From contig CM065304.1 of assembly GCA_033032175.1 (NCBI GenBank), positions 11,284,001 to 11,348,000 on the forward strand: 64,000 nucleotides of DNA. Direction: 5' to 3'. Every line of letters starts with the position of its first letter. Positions within the stretch are counted from its first letter, which is position 1. A program made the translations under genes and the position numbers. Below the pieces are notes generated by a model. The model was given only the letters and a program-made list of their open reading frames with translations. It ran no database searches and was not told the DNA's origin. Source of the stretch: Saturnia japonica. Taxonomy: Eukaryota; Arthropoda; Insecta; Lepidoptera; Saturniidae. Shown here piece after piece: positions 22,800 through 34,005 of the stretch.

Positions 22800-23790
22800 T
22801 TGTTACAATAATTGATTTATAAGAAAAAATAATAAAGGAATATTTAAATTGATCTTAAAGGGGTAATTTTCAATAATTATTAACAATAATTTCAAATTCT
22901 CAATATGTCATAAGTTTCATAGGCTACCCAAAAATGCTGTTAAGCAGCTATCAGGAAAATTAAGAAACAAATTAAAAAGTACATATTGATGAAGATTCCG
23001 TTAAGTTAATTTAGTTAAAGTATTATATAAGTTTAATCTATAACAAAATCTATTTATACTCTCCTTAAAACACGAGATGTATTTTCAGTCACCTAAATAG
23101 TTAAACTGACTAGCGGTTATTGAATTCAGTCTAAACGTTGTTAACTAAAGAAGATTTACGGGTAATTGAAATGTGACACTCAGTAAAATTTACCTTAAAT
23201 ATAAAATTTTCAAAACCACTAAAACATTATTGTTGGATTTAGTAAACTAAAATATTCTTGTTTTATACATATTAGGCAATTGCCCTCAGTTCACTTTCGA
23301 CTGATACTGTGGTGAGCAAGAAGAAACTTTGCTATTTTTTGACAACAGAGCGGAAGCTTACGCTTAAGGTGGAACCTTACGCTGTGATTTTCTATCTCTT
23401 TTGTTTCAACATGCTAATAACAAAATTTGTAACGTTTTGAAATTGCTTTTAGTGAAAGTATAAACGCGTCTATTTATAAAACGTTATTGTTACTCAATGT
23501 TATGCGTCAAATAACATTAATTCAAAGAAGTATAATTTCTAAGGCGCATAATGTGCCTACACGCATCTTCATTGTAAAACTTAACGAATACATATCAAAC
23601 ACCAGTCATATAATTATGAATTCAAAACATAATATTGTTATAGAGAGTTACATTAGAAATCATAATACCATCCGAATCACCATAATCCCGTTACGGCAAA
23701 GCAAACAAACTATAATGTTTCTCACTCGACGAGCATAATTCTTTTACAAAAACGTCAATGTTACCGACGTCTAATATATCATTTTAAGTC
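22800..23790. other. AT-rich intron, nothing recognised
   Basis: Only chance short frames are present (for example 23487-23738, Ile/Asn-rich). No repeat family is recognised. Confidence 0.4.
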
Positions 23791-23915
23791 ACGCCAAACG
23801 TAGCCAATATAAAAGCATTCGCACGCGAACGTTAGGCTGCGAGCGTCGGCGTCGCGCCGGGCGACAGCTAACAAACGGAATTAGGGTTAAAAGGCCTCCG
23901 GATTTGTCCGGACAT
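23790..23915. promoter_or_regulatory. small CpG-dense element
   Basis: CGCACGCGAACGTTAGGCTG and CGAGCGTCGGCGTCGCGCC (23820-23860) form one of the most CpG-dense spots outside exons. An AATATAAAAG word just upstream (23808) could serve as a TATA-like box. The role is unknown. Confidence 0.25.
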
Positions 23916-25330
23916 GCTAGGATTTTAATGTTTCTGTCCAGATATATAACGTGCGCTGACTTTTATTCTCGTTTTTAATTGATCTGATTCTCTGTGATCT
24001 AATTTTTTTAATAGGTAGTCTAAATATTGTTGTTGTATGTAGCATTATTATATATATAATTCGTGACTCACTGACTTGTGTGAATATATCGCACATTATA
24101 GAATGGCGTCTACTACATGAAAGTTAAAAATATTTTAAACAAAAACATTCGTCGTCAATTATTTGTTTTTCTTTTCGTAAAAACCGGGGAACCGAAGCTT
24201 CAGATTAATGTTTGAACAATTAATTTTGATGAAGAATCAAAGAGATATGGCGGGACCACAAAGAATCACTTTTAAGAAATATAGAGATTTCCAATTAACG
24301 TAAAAAAATAGAAAAGTTCTTACATTCATAAAGATAAATAAATTAATATTCCCTTTATAAACAATAATTAAAATAATGTAGTTCAATTTTGTTTTAAAAT
24401 ATGGTCACCGTATACAGAAACTATACAGCGCTAAGCCACTCATGAATAAAAGCTTAATTCAGGACCCCACCAATAAATGTTAATTTTTGTCGTGAACACA
24501 CGCATCGCAAACACAATATTAATCCTGCACGCGTTAATGGAAAACGAGTAGAAGTAATACAAACAAGAGGACACCGCACTGCATCGGGCAGGACAACGCT
24601 CTTGTAATAAATTGCAGTGACCTTAGTAAGTAAAAAGGAGTAGATTAGTATCTCGAGGTGTGAGAAGAACGGCTATAACTTGAAAGGTAGGAAGCTACTT
24701 TAATTAAAAAGTTGTCGTCACTGAGTTTTCGAGTCACTCTGCTAACCTCCACGCAAAATGTAAAGGTAAAAAGCCCACTCAGTGTTTGTTCTCTTTTTAT
24801 ATATCTGCTATACGCGTAGCTCGTAAACGATTTAATACTTACGTCAAAATCTTACTCAGAAATCTGCAAAACGATTTACGTGGTTGAAAAGAATGGTTTT
24901 ACTCTTTTTATTTTTCTAGCGTAAAACTATGAATTTACTTTTTAAACTATAATTATAAAAGTAATATACATTGGTCATTGTATATATTATTTTAAAAATA
25001 TACTATATTTAAAACCCACAAAGCAAGCGAACTACTAGAGATACTTGTCACTTGGTGAGAAAGGAAATTTGAACCTAAAGGATTACCTCAATGCGGAGTA
25101 AATTACTTAAAGTGGAAAAATAGGGGAGATCGGGATTTTAAAATGCGCGACGCGTTTATATCTCAGTTGCCTTGGGCGGTCCTGAGTAAAGTATACTTGA
25201 GGGAAAACCACTCTGTTTCAGGAGAGTGCAGCACATTGCGATTCGAGGGGAGTGCATGATCGCTTTTGTACGTGTATACTTTGGATATCCGAGATACAAT
25301 GATACTTCGATACACATTTATGGAATCTAT
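23916..25330. other. mirr intron with two weakly GC-richer patches
   Basis: Patches at 24490-24610 (AATATTAATCCTGCACGCG, CACTGCATCGGGCAGGACAA) and 25075-25270 (AAATGCGCGACGCGTTTATA, TTGCCTTGGGCGGTCCTGAG) are non-repetitive and may be regulatory. The remainder is AT-rich with nothing recognised. Confidence 0.3.
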
Positions 25331-25334
25331 ACTA

Positions 25335-25780
25335 ATACCTAAATCTCAAAAATTGTTTGTGTGAAGTCTCTAGTAATCTGTGGAACTACCAATCAGATTT
25401 GAAAAAAATTTAGCAACATGCAAATATTGAGTTAGTTTCTTAACGGTACCTATGAAACATTTCAGTTAGTATAAAATTTGACAAAATAGCTCAACCTATC
25501 ACCGTATGTGATTACTAAAGTGTTTCTGTGAAATAACGTTACAGATTTTTCTATTTTATCACTAAGCTAGGTAGTAATTAAGACTCCAAAATCTATAAAT
25601 ATATTTTAAAGCTCGAGATTGCGTGTTTGTTTGTTTGAACGCATTGATCTCTGGAAATACCAGTCATTTTGAATTTTATAGCCTTATAGACTATATAACT
25701 TCATGGTAAGACTCTAAGGAGCGGAACGCTAACGTCAAGTAACCTGGCAAGTGTTTAGCTGTAGGCAAGTATGAGAATAT
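25335..25780 (+). repeat. interspersed repeat family G, two partial copies
   Basis: AATCTGTGGAACTACCAATC (25376) and GATCTCTGGAAATACCAGTC (25647) begin two partial copies of a repeat whose fuller forms are at 35440-35810 and 55985-56290 (AATCTCAGGAAGTACAAGTC, AATCTCTGGAACAACCAGTT). The second continues to TAAGGAGCGGAACGC. Confidence 0.5.
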
Positions 25781-25849
25781 TTTGGGTTTATATTAATAAA
25801 ATAAATTAATACACCTACATCTATCCATTTATAAGAAAAAATTATATCT

Positions 25850-26165
25850 ATATATTAATACGTGAAGCAAAAGCTTTCGGTACGTTTTTAAGCGTATTGC
25901 GTGACTGTGACATTTGGCATGGTTAAAGTTTATATGGAGAAGGAGTGCAGAAAGCTAAACTTTATCTATAATATCTGTTTCTAATATATTCAATTAAATA
26001 AACTAATACTGGGAATCCTAACACGTCCAGTGCCATTGAATTTAGACACCCCAAAATATTGACATTGTCACTCAACGAAAAGTGACAGCAAGTGATGTAG
26101 AATAATACTTATTGTTTAGGTTCATGAATACTGCAAATGTCAAACAAAAAATAGTCCAAGATCAA
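25850..26165 (-). repeat. MITE-like repeat family B, reverse copy
   Basis: It contains ATGGAGAAGGAGTGCAGAAAG, AATATTGACATTGTCACTC, AAAGTGACAGCAAGTGATG and TACTGCAAATGTCAAACA, which are the reverse complement of the phrases at 61545-61870. Confidence 0.65.
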
Positions 26166-26469
26166 AAATTCGCTGGATGAACTTCGACCTTAGGGCGATC
26201 GCTAGTTTAATTAATAATGTACATTAAACTCCCAATGCTACCATTACTTTATACCTACATCGCTACCAAACATTCAGGGTAGCCTACCTGGGTTCATCGA
26301 GGTTGTAAACCGCTTGTACCGGTTGTAAATATCATCAAGTATAGTTAAAAGTTTTGCTAAGTATAAAATTATTTTATTCACTAAATAAAATCAAATCAAA
26401 AGTAAATTGACGGTTAATTATTATTGGTTATATTATATCATATACCTAGGTATATAAAACCTTCTTATC

Positions 26470-26995
26470 TTTTAGTGATTCTATATCTCCTATACAACTT
26501 CATTAATTGGGCTCATATTTACATAATAAATTTTATTAACACGATGCACAATGATTTATAGATAAGTTCGGATCCAACAGGTGGTTGAGTATTACGTTCT
26601 ATAATAAAATCCCGTAGCACATTACTTATTTGCCGGACAATCAGTTCAAGGACCATATCAAGCAGGTTTTACTGTGAAAAGGTTATTATAGGGTGGATCA
26701 TTATGAATGATAGTGATGTCTCGAAGTGACTCCCTCTGTGTGCATTAACAAACTAATTAATATGATTATAAACTATAAATATTATTTGTACAATTGAAAA
26801 CATAAATAATGTATTAGAAAACCCCGGTAGAGTTTCTTGTCGGCTCTTCTCGATGGCTGGGATATTTTCCGAAACGATGGTAGTGTTAATAAGAGCCTTT
26901 TAGGGCTTTAACTAAATAAAGTATTTTTTTTATTTTGATTTGACCCATTAACTACCAAATAAGGCAGAACAACGTATGCTGGGGACTAACTATTC
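26470..26995 (+). repeat. repeat family F copy split by an inserted repeat
   Basis: The left part at 26470-26600 (AGTGATTCTATATCTCC, TCGGATCCAACAGGTGG) and the right part at 26940-26995 (CCATTAACTACCAAATAAGG, CAGAACAACG) are adjacent in the copy at 33795-33985. Between them lies about 340 bp whose end reads GAGTTTCTTGTCGGCTCTTC, then AGCCTTTTAGGGC and AAATAAAGT plus a T-rich tail, typical of a lepidopteran LINE or SINE 3' end. Confidence 0.5.
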
Positions 26996-27290
26996 ATTTT
27001 ATATAAAAAATACATATTAATCTGGAAAGACTATTAATATGATTCTTCGATATCCCGTTACTTTGATAGTTCTATAATTACATTTATAGTTATCATATTA
27101 ACAATAAAAAAAATTAAATATGTACTTCATACGAACATACTGTATAATTACAATAATTATTAACATAATAAACACAATAACATATTGCCAAAATAAGATT
27201 ACTGAATCGTCCATTTCATATTCTTATCTCCCACCGTTGTGGGCTTTTATTGGATTAATACAATGAAAATTAAAACAATTTGCCGGATAA
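26996..27290. other. AT-rich intron, nothing recognised
   Basis: No feature seen. Confidence 0.4.
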
Positions 27291-27550
27291 ATATCTTCGC
27301 GCGAAGTATCGGTGGCGTCCCTATTTATCCCTAGTGAAGGGCAACGCGGATAACCCCTCTTAAAAGCTAGGAGCAGTCAGCATTAAATGGAATAAAGAGA
27401 ATGAAGTCGAGCGGTTATTCCCTCCCGCTCTCCGTTAACTCCGCACCGTCACCCTCTACCTAAAGCTCGCGAGCCTCTGAATTTCATTAGTGGCCCCGTG
27501 CCGCCCCGCGCCCGCCAAAAGCCACTTTACAACTGAAAATGGCATTATGA
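27290..27550. promoter_or_regulatory. GC-richer island before the Iro-box exon, candidate enhancer
   Basis: CTTCGCGCGAAGTATCGGTG (27295) and the C-rich stretch GGCCCCGTGCCGCCCCGCGC (27492) lie in otherwise AT-rich intron. They show no repeat match and no open frame. Confidence 0.3.
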
Positions 27551-27779
27551 TAATACTTAGAGCCTTATAAAATTCGCTGAATAAACATTTTTTTTGTAAT
27601 TGTACAATAAAATATAAAAATATTGAAGGGAAAAACGATGATATTTTATATTTAGCACAGCTAAATTAAATTCATGGACTACGAAGACGTTACCGAAATT
27701 TTGATACTAATTTACTTTAAAAAATTACATTTGGGATTTATTTTTCAATCTCGCGTGATAAATTTGCTTTATAAAGTAA

Positions 27780-28140
27780 ATGATAAGAGAAAAGTTTGAC
27801 CATTGATTGAGTCAGCAATCGCGTAAACAGAGTGCGGTGACGTGGGGATGCAGTGCCGCGGGGCGCACCGAGAAATGTGAAATAAATGTTCAGCTTAAAT
27901 ACGAAAGGGATCAGCGGGCAACGCGCCCGCGGCAGGGGACTCGCGCCCTAAAGTGGTATTTTCACTTCGCTAATCGGATAACCACTTACCGAATGGGTCA
28001 CTGCACGACAAACGTATTTTCACACGACTTTTCCGAAGGGAGCAGGGTGATTCGCTTCTTACGAGCTAAAACTTACGTTGCCGCTTGTAATGGTCACGTT
28101 GGCTATTCAATTCGTATACCGCTTTTTTCCTCGTAAAGAT
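27780..28140. promoter_or_regulatory. GC-richer island directly upstream of the Iro-box exon
   Basis: CGCCCGCGGCAGGGGACTC near 27924 and other CpG-rich words lie 100-470 bp before the exon. A 109-codon frame at 27807-28136 is open, but its product (starting MSQQSRKQSAV) has no recognised motif and there is no splice site joining it to mirr in frame. It is treated as non-coding. Confidence 0.3.
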
Positions 28141-28252
28141 TTAAGCCCTATTTATTGTCGCGTAGGTTACAGCGGCGGCTGTTGCGACTAATTCTCTTGC
28201 TTATTGCCAGTTACACGTGAAGTTTGATCGATGAATACGATTATCTTTACAG

Positions 28253-28844
28253 ATGAGGAGAGAAAAGGGGACGATCTGCTGCAGGGTATGCATCACCAAC
28301 TTCTGGGCTACGGGATAAAGGAAGAGTCGAAGAGAGGAGGTCCTGATTGCGGTGTACCTATACCAGCATCGAAACCGAAGATATGGTCGTTAGCAGACAC
28401 CGCTGCGTGTAAGACGCCACCACCAGCAGCGCAGCCGTGGCCACAGCATGCGTATGGAATACCGGAGAGAGCGGCTCCAGTAGATCCCAGTTCCAATGGA
28501 TTCGCGTTGCCAGCGACGGCGGCCGCTAGTCCAGCTAGTGGCTCTTACGGACGCTATGGCGGATTTCCTAGTGGTCAGTACGGTGCGCAGCATCCGTGCG
28601 TGCACCCCGCCTCGTTCCCCGATGTTCAGACTGACACACCGCCCCAGACACCACCGAATATGAAAGTACCGAGCGTCGCCAATCCTCTTGGTAGCGGAGG
28701 TGGCTCCGGTTACTGCTTTCCCCGGCACCAGCAATCACCGCAGCGCGACCCCTATCATAACCCTCACCACGCAGCCAACAATCATCAGCCTAATCAACCT
28801 CACCACAACGAAGGATCTGCTGCCTTCAAGCCCTTCTATAAAAG
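28253..28844 (+). CDS. mirr: mirr Iro-box and C-terminal domain exon
   Basis: This exon encodes about 196 residues after the homeodomain. It begins DEERKGDDLLQGM, in register with the acidic tail of the previous exon. The Iro box, the short motif diagnostic of Iroquois proteins, is plain at residues 175-201: DCGVPIPAS followed by KPKIWSLADTAACKTPPP. A Mirror-like block FPDVQTDTPPQTPPNMK lies at about residues 265-281. The rest is low-complexity Ala/Pro/Gly/Ser sequence and a His/Asn/Gln/Pro-rich stretch at about 305-332, as is usual for the C-terminal half. The acceptor is ATCTTTACAG at 28243-28252. The donor GTTATC at 28845 is preceded by AAAAG and leaves AG, which joins T at 28960 to make Ser. 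Antisense and shifted frames across this GC-rich exon are shadows. Confidence 0.93.
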
Positions 28845-28959
28845 GTTATCTATCATTTTCTATAACTTATGTGACCTGCTAGCGCGTACATTGACCCTTT
28901 TAGGTGCTAAGTCGATGTTGCTTACGCCTCGTGAAAAGAGTGAATGTTTCCTATTCCAG
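28845..28959 (+). other. mirr: 115-bp last coding intron of mirr
   Basis: GT at 28845-28846, pyrimidine-rich end and AG at 28958-28959. It has no stop codon in the exon frame, so retention would give a longer protein with a different C-terminus ending at 29032-29034. Confidence 0.8.
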
Positions 28960-28999
28960 TTCCGTACAACACCCCAACGGTTTCGTCTCGGCCGTCTGA
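28960..28999 (+). CDS. mirr: mirr last coding exon with stop codon
   Basis: Joining the exon that ends at 28844 to the acceptor TTTCCTATTCCAG (AG at 28958-28959) gives the C-terminus KPFYKSSVQHPNGFVSAV followed by TGA at 28997-28999. The phase matches exactly (AG plus T gives Ser), the pyrimidine tract is good, and the intron is only 115 bp. A short aromatic/Val/Ser C-terminus of this kind is what I expect for insect Mirror, but this is from memory. Without the splice the frame stays open through the intron and ends at 29032-29034 with an unrelated arginine-rich tail. The transcript then probably continues to the donor at 29023. Confidence 0.82.
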
Positions 29000-29022
29000 A
29001 AGCGCTCCGCGCAACAATAGTG
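29000..29022 (+). other. mirr: start of mirr 3' UTR up to a possible splice donor
   Basis: After the TGA the sequence runs 23 bases to AATAGTG followed by GTGAGT at 29023, a strong donor. A matching acceptor TTATTTGTTACAG ends at 30769. A stop less than 50 bases before the last junction would not normally trigger decay, so a spliced 3' UTR is plausible. The alternative is an unspliced 3' UTR using the AATAAA at 29608-29613. Confidence 0.45.
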
Positions 29023-30769
29023 GTGAGTTACTGATTGATTCAAATTGACCGCTTGAATATCATTGGGAGGTGTCGCAGACGCGTGGGCGTATGTAACAGA
29101 GGGACTCGTAAATGGATGATCGTAGCTGAGATATCGAGTAAAGCATAAACACAGTTGCGGTTTGGTGGCGGATGGCGGAGGTTCCCGCCGGGGTGTCATG
29201 TCGGTAATTGAAAACAATGGAGTTGAGTCGAGGTGGAAGGGAGACGCGCGACTCGAGGGCGCCGAGATTGCAATCTTACATCATTTGTCATTGTCAGCGA
29301 GACGCGTTCCGTACGCCTACGTAACTACGTACCGCGGAACTACCCAAATTAGCTCTTTCTACGAGAATGTAAGCATACAGCCGACGTGGACGTTAATGTG
29401 GTCAAGACAATATAAATTATTATTGGATTAGTTTAGTGTAGAATATAAAATAATCTGAAAGTATGATGAATAATAACAAAATGAAAAGGGTAAGACAATT
29501 TTAGCTTATTATTGTTGTTAGGGTAAAGTAATATCGGTTTAGTCGAATATTTCTGAGAGACACTAGAGTTATTCTAAGAAGAGGCAGTGGCATGTTGGGC
29601 TTATTACAATAAATCGCGCCGTCGACATCGCCGCACAGGACGGCTTCGCCAAGAATTTTGTTTTAGCCAAACGCTCACAAATTCACTTCTATAACCTTTT
29701 GTATTATTTTTGTTTTCACGCCTTTTTGTCCCTCGAATTCTTTGACGCGAAAATAACTCCTTATCTCGGCATTCCTTTAAAGTAGCCCAAAAAGAATAGT
29801 TTTAAATCGACAGTTTTTGTTTTCAACTTAAATAACATGCCAGAAATGTTTTTAACTTATTTTGCTAAACGATATCGCTACCAATATCGAGTTAAATTCC
29901 ACTAGGTTAGTCTAATTTATTATTTATATTAATATGTTTTATATTATTATCTTTACTTAATAATTTATAAATTAGAATCTGTCATCACATGCGGAATGAG
30001 CGATTGTGATCTATGACTTGTCTAGTAGTAATTCCATTCTGTTTGGTTAATTTGAATAAAACAAATCGTGAATTGTTAAAAGACAAAAAACGTTGATGGA
30101 AGCGTGTACAATGAGTATTGTTCGTGAATGGTGGCGTGTGTGAAGACGCAAGTACACGGCAGTTAACCCGGCGGTCCCACCAGGAGCGATAACGGGGACG
30201 CACACCACAAGCATGCGTGGGCGCGGAATCTCAATGGATCCTCTTCATTCACAACACTACCTCCGCATTAAAAGTTGCTTTACTTTTTTTCCAAGCCCTA
30301 ATCTTCCCTCTTATCTTTCGATCCTACCTCGAGTCCTTCTCCGTTTCATTCAGCCGCAGGTCGGCCGGACAACCCGTTTGACTTCTTTTTTCATTGACGC
30401 CGTACAAGCTTTAGAATGACCGCGGCCGAGGTCGAATTTTTATTTCTTTCACTTTTCGGTTTTCCGGTCCGGACGATTCGTTAATAAATTCTCAGATAAT
30501 GAGACTGAACGTTTCGTCACCTCATCTCGATTGGTTTAGATTGTTTTTTCTATTTGGGTTTATGTATATAACACAGTGTGAGCGAGGTCCGGCGCGGCGG
30601 TGTCCTGATAGAATCAAAACAGCTATCGACTCGGAACTTCTTTTTTGTTAATTTAAATACCGCTATTCTTTTTTAAGGGTTAATTTTATTGTTTTAAAAT
30701 AAATCGATGTGACACAGGTGTTACTGATTTATATGGATTGAAATAAATTGTGACCATTATTTGTTACAG
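29023..30769 (+). other. region after the mirr stop, possible 3' UTR intron
   Basis: It begins GTGAGT and ends TTGTTACAG. It contains GC-richer, non-repetitive patches at 29080-29330, 29620-29650, 30120-30240 and 30340-30480, which may be regulatory, and an AATAAA at 29608-29613 that would serve an unspliced 3' UTR. No repeat family is recognised, and short frames here have no motifs. Confidence 0.4.
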
Positions 30770-32600
30770 GTAAAGCTCGTGATACGTGGGTCGCTGCTTC
30801 ACCCGCAAACCACTAGGGACTCAAACTTTCACAGTGGCACAGTGTTTCAGTTCTTATGATCATTCATTCTTATGATCGACAACGCAATTTTAGAATAGGA
30901 CATGGCTGATTACCTATATTATTAGGTGAATAGAAACTTTGTTAAATGTTATTAATTTCGTACATACATTTATTTGTATATCGCATAGGATAATTTTTAA
31001 ATATCTAAAATATAATGCACAGATTTATTGTAATATATACCTAAATAATTCTTTGAGTACTTAAATTTTGTTTCTTTGATTCAACTATCAAACGAAATAT
31101 TGTATGAAATCAAAGTTGCTCAGTATTTTTATTAGATTTAAGATCATTATGGGAATAATATTAAAATTATTTATAGACACACGAAAGGCGCAATTATATA
31201 TAGAATTAAAACAAGGCTATTTGTTTTAGTGAATTGTAAATTATAATCCATTCCTGATGAACTTTATTGGTAAAGAATCTTATTGTATTTTATTGATTGT
31301 TTTATTTGGTTCCTTCACGTATTCCTTTGATTTTCTTGGAGTAGGTAATAACTTATTTGTTAATTCAGGTGCCAGAATTCAATTTCTTTGGAATTTAAAG
31401 AGGAATCGTACCCACATTGATTATTTATGACATCGTCACTCTGAAGTACACAATACAATACCTAAATAGTTTTGTTAATAAATTTGAGATGTATCGATTC
31501 GAAATCGTCAATTCTTTTATTGTTGATGTCTTTGTATATAACATTTTTTTTGTAGATTTTCTAATTTTAGTTTATCAAGAAGTGTACAAAGTAAATTGTT
31601 TCGGGGCAATCGATCTTATCGAGTGTTGTCTAACACTTTGGAATGAATTTTATAAATATTTTTTATAAGTATTATTAGGATACATTGTACATAAATATAT
31701 ATATATATATCTGAATACTTTATTTTTAAACTGGTCTTAGTCTCATTATAGCGTCCGAGTATTTTTACTCCATGAAATAAACTTGATTTTAGTAAATTAA
31801 GAAATGTACTGAAGTATCCGTGAAAAGCAAAACTAACAAATATAAGTAATTGTTATCATAAACCTCAAGATTTTAATGTACATTAAACGGAGCAAAGGTT
31901 AATGTTTAAATAATTGCATAACACTAATTGTAAGGATGTAAATATTTCAATAAGCTAAATGCAACAGAATTGATCTATGAATAATAAGTTTATATAAGTA
32001 CCTAACAATACCTAAAATGAAACTTAATACATAAAACATATTTTACCGTCTACTTTTATTGTAGAAGGCAAAGTTTTCCGTGTAATTTCATATTTTTCTC
32101 AAGTATCAGATAGGTATAGAGAAGCGTTAATAGATATTTATAAAATTACCTACTATCTTAATATATTCTGTTACGTTTGTATAAGAAATTTGAAAGTAAT
32201 AAAATATGCAAAAAAGAACTTTCATTTTGGTGATCCATTTATTTGTCCATACATCCTTACTGTTAGTGTCCTCTTGGGGAGTTGTGAATATCATCTGGAT
32301 TGTGTAGAATTTAGTTACTGAACATCGATTACTGAGTTGTGCAATATAATATTATTTGTTTTATGCAACCGTTCTATTTTAAGTCACAAACTACAAAAAA
32401 GCTATAGTACTAAATGCTTAATAAATTCATATAATAAAAATTTATTGTGACCAATTCGAATACATTCGCTTCATATTACATGTTCTATATAGATTATATA
32501 CTTATTATTATTATTATGATTAAAATGATGTAATGATTGTAATTAAATCTTTATTTCAACTGTCTATTTCATTATTTTTATTCCTTTGAATTATTCATGA
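30770..32600 (+). other. mirr: candidate mirr terminal 3' UTR exon
   Basis: The stretch follows the acceptor TTATTTGTTACAG (AG 30768-30769). It starts moderately GC-rich, then becomes AT-rich and shows none of the repeat families found elsewhere, which fits a long 3' UTR. Candidate poly(A) signals are AATAAA at 31776-31781 and ATTAAA at 32542-32547, with AATAAA at 32864-32869 further on. An 83-codon frame at 31417-31668 is AT-rich and Phe/Ile/Tyr-rich and looks like chance. An (AT)n run sits near 31696-31712. The boundaries are guesses. Confidence 0.35.
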
Positions 32601-33780
32601 CGCAACAATACCTACCTATATTTAAGATTTCAATGAGTATCAACCAGTTACTAGTAGGTAATTCGATAATGATTGTCCATCTATAATTTTGAAAATTATA
32701 GAAGAAATTAAAGTAAGTTCTGTGAGACAAAGAACTAAGTTTGCTGTTGCTGGTGTAGAGATGATCTACAGATTAACGGGCATTTTTGTGGATACGAGTA
32801 TGTTAAGAAAGAGGATATTTAGAATCATCGCCATGTACAAATCTATCAATTTCATTTGTCATTAATAAAGATAGGTACACACTATTAATTATATTGGTAA
32901 TAATAAATGCTATTTATACGTGGTATTCGAAAACTTTTGACATCAAATTTTATTTTTCCCTTTTAAACTAATTTTCTTTTTATAACTTGAGAATAAAGTT
33001 AATTTTTTAAATATTTTAAAATAACAAACGATTCACTGTTAAAGTGAAAACAAATTTATAGTTTATATAATTTCGTTGATCAATGAAATATAAAAGAACG
33101 AAAAATAAACTATAAAAATGTCAAACAAAAGTAAAAACTTCAATGTGATCTTACTGGCTTGTATTTATTTTCCAAGGGGCATTTGTCTCAACACTAAACA
33201 AACAAGTCGTCCATAACAATAGGCACAGGCTAAATCTAAACACAAGCTATAGGTATCACTATGTATTTGCGAAGTTCATAAACGAGCAATTTATAGTTCT
33301 ACAACTTTCCGCTTGATGGCGGTAGTACTACAACAAAAACACTTAATCTATACCGTTTAGATTTCTTCACGAATTTTTCTCTCACTGTCAATCGAAAGTG
33401 TTTCTTTGTAATTCTAAATACCGAACGATTTGTCGCCGTAGCATAAACTAGTACACTACGAATGATATTTATATTTCGATCATCTGGTAAACATCATTAT
33501 TTCTCACACTTGGTAGTTTTTTTACCTACTATAATAATATTAATAATAATCTATACTGATAACATAAAGAGGTAAGAGGTCAGTATGATTATGTTGGTAG
33601 TTTCTAAAGCTCAGTAGCTTACCAATACGGTACAGTATCACTGAGTGTTATAGGTTATAATTTATTGTTAAGTTTTTGTTATAATTACCGCACAAAGTAG
33701 CGAGCTGTTGCTAGTTACCTATATATAGGTCTACACTTGTAAGGTATACTGTGTACTGAGGTAAGGTACATATTATCTCA
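32600..33780. other. AT-rich downstream flank, nothing recognised
   Basis: No repeat or gene signal. AATAAA at 32864-32869 could be a distal mirr poly(A) signal. Confidence 0.35.
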
Positions 33781-33789
33781 TAATATGAA

Positions 33790-34005
33790 AATCTTGTGAC
33801 TGTTAGTGATTCTATAACTTTTGAACGACTTGACCGATTGAGTTTATATTTAGGTACCTACATAATATATTTGTATTCTCAAGACGATGGTTCATAGATA
33901 TTTTCGGATCCAATAGGTGGCGCTGTTGTCGTGCCATTAACTACCAAAAAAGGCAAATGTTCTGCCAGGCCAGCCAGTTGTATTTCTATATATAGTATAA
34001 AATGA
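33790..34005 (+). repeat. interspersed repeat family F copy
   Basis: GTGATTCTATAACTTTTGAACG, GACTTGACCGATTG, TTCGGATCCAATAGGTGG, AACTACCAAAAAAGGCAAATG and CTGCCAGGCCAGCCAG match 34540-34690 in the same orientation and the split copy at 26470-26995. Confidence 0.6.

Larger units (their letters stand above)
3598..28999 (+). other. mirr: mirror (Iroquois homeobox) gene span, partial at 5' end
   Basis: Four coding exons on the + strand splice into one open frame of 353 codons plus stop. Introns are 17,695, 6,530 and 115 bp, all GT-AG, with phases 2, 1 and 2. The product is the C-terminal part of an Iroquois-class TALE homeodomain transcription factor, a nuclear DNA-binding repressor or activator used in patterning of eye, wing and body wall. 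Mirror is preferred over araucan/caupolican because of the ALKEG / EMSAWTSAGLQP block before the homeodomain and the FPDVQTDTPPQTPP block after the Iro box, both of which I associate with fly Mirror from memory. The start codon and N-terminus are not in the window, so the first coding exon lies upstream. Butterfly mirror has been reported as a selector of far-posterior wing identity; whether that applies here is inference. Confidence 0.9.

Noticed and set aside
27807..28136. 109-codon + strand frame just before the Iro-box exon
   Set aside because: No motif, no fitting splice sites, and it does not share the reading frame of the exon.
28308..28882. Open frames on the minus strand and in another + frame across the Iro-box exon
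   Set aside because: They overlap a GC-rich coding exon with clear Iroquois motifs and are shadows of it.
28960..29034. Alternative end of mirr by reading straight through 28845-29034 as the main form
   Set aside because: The intron has good splice sites and the spliced frame gives a compact C-terminus; the read-through tail is arginine-rich and featureless. It is kept only as a possible isoform.
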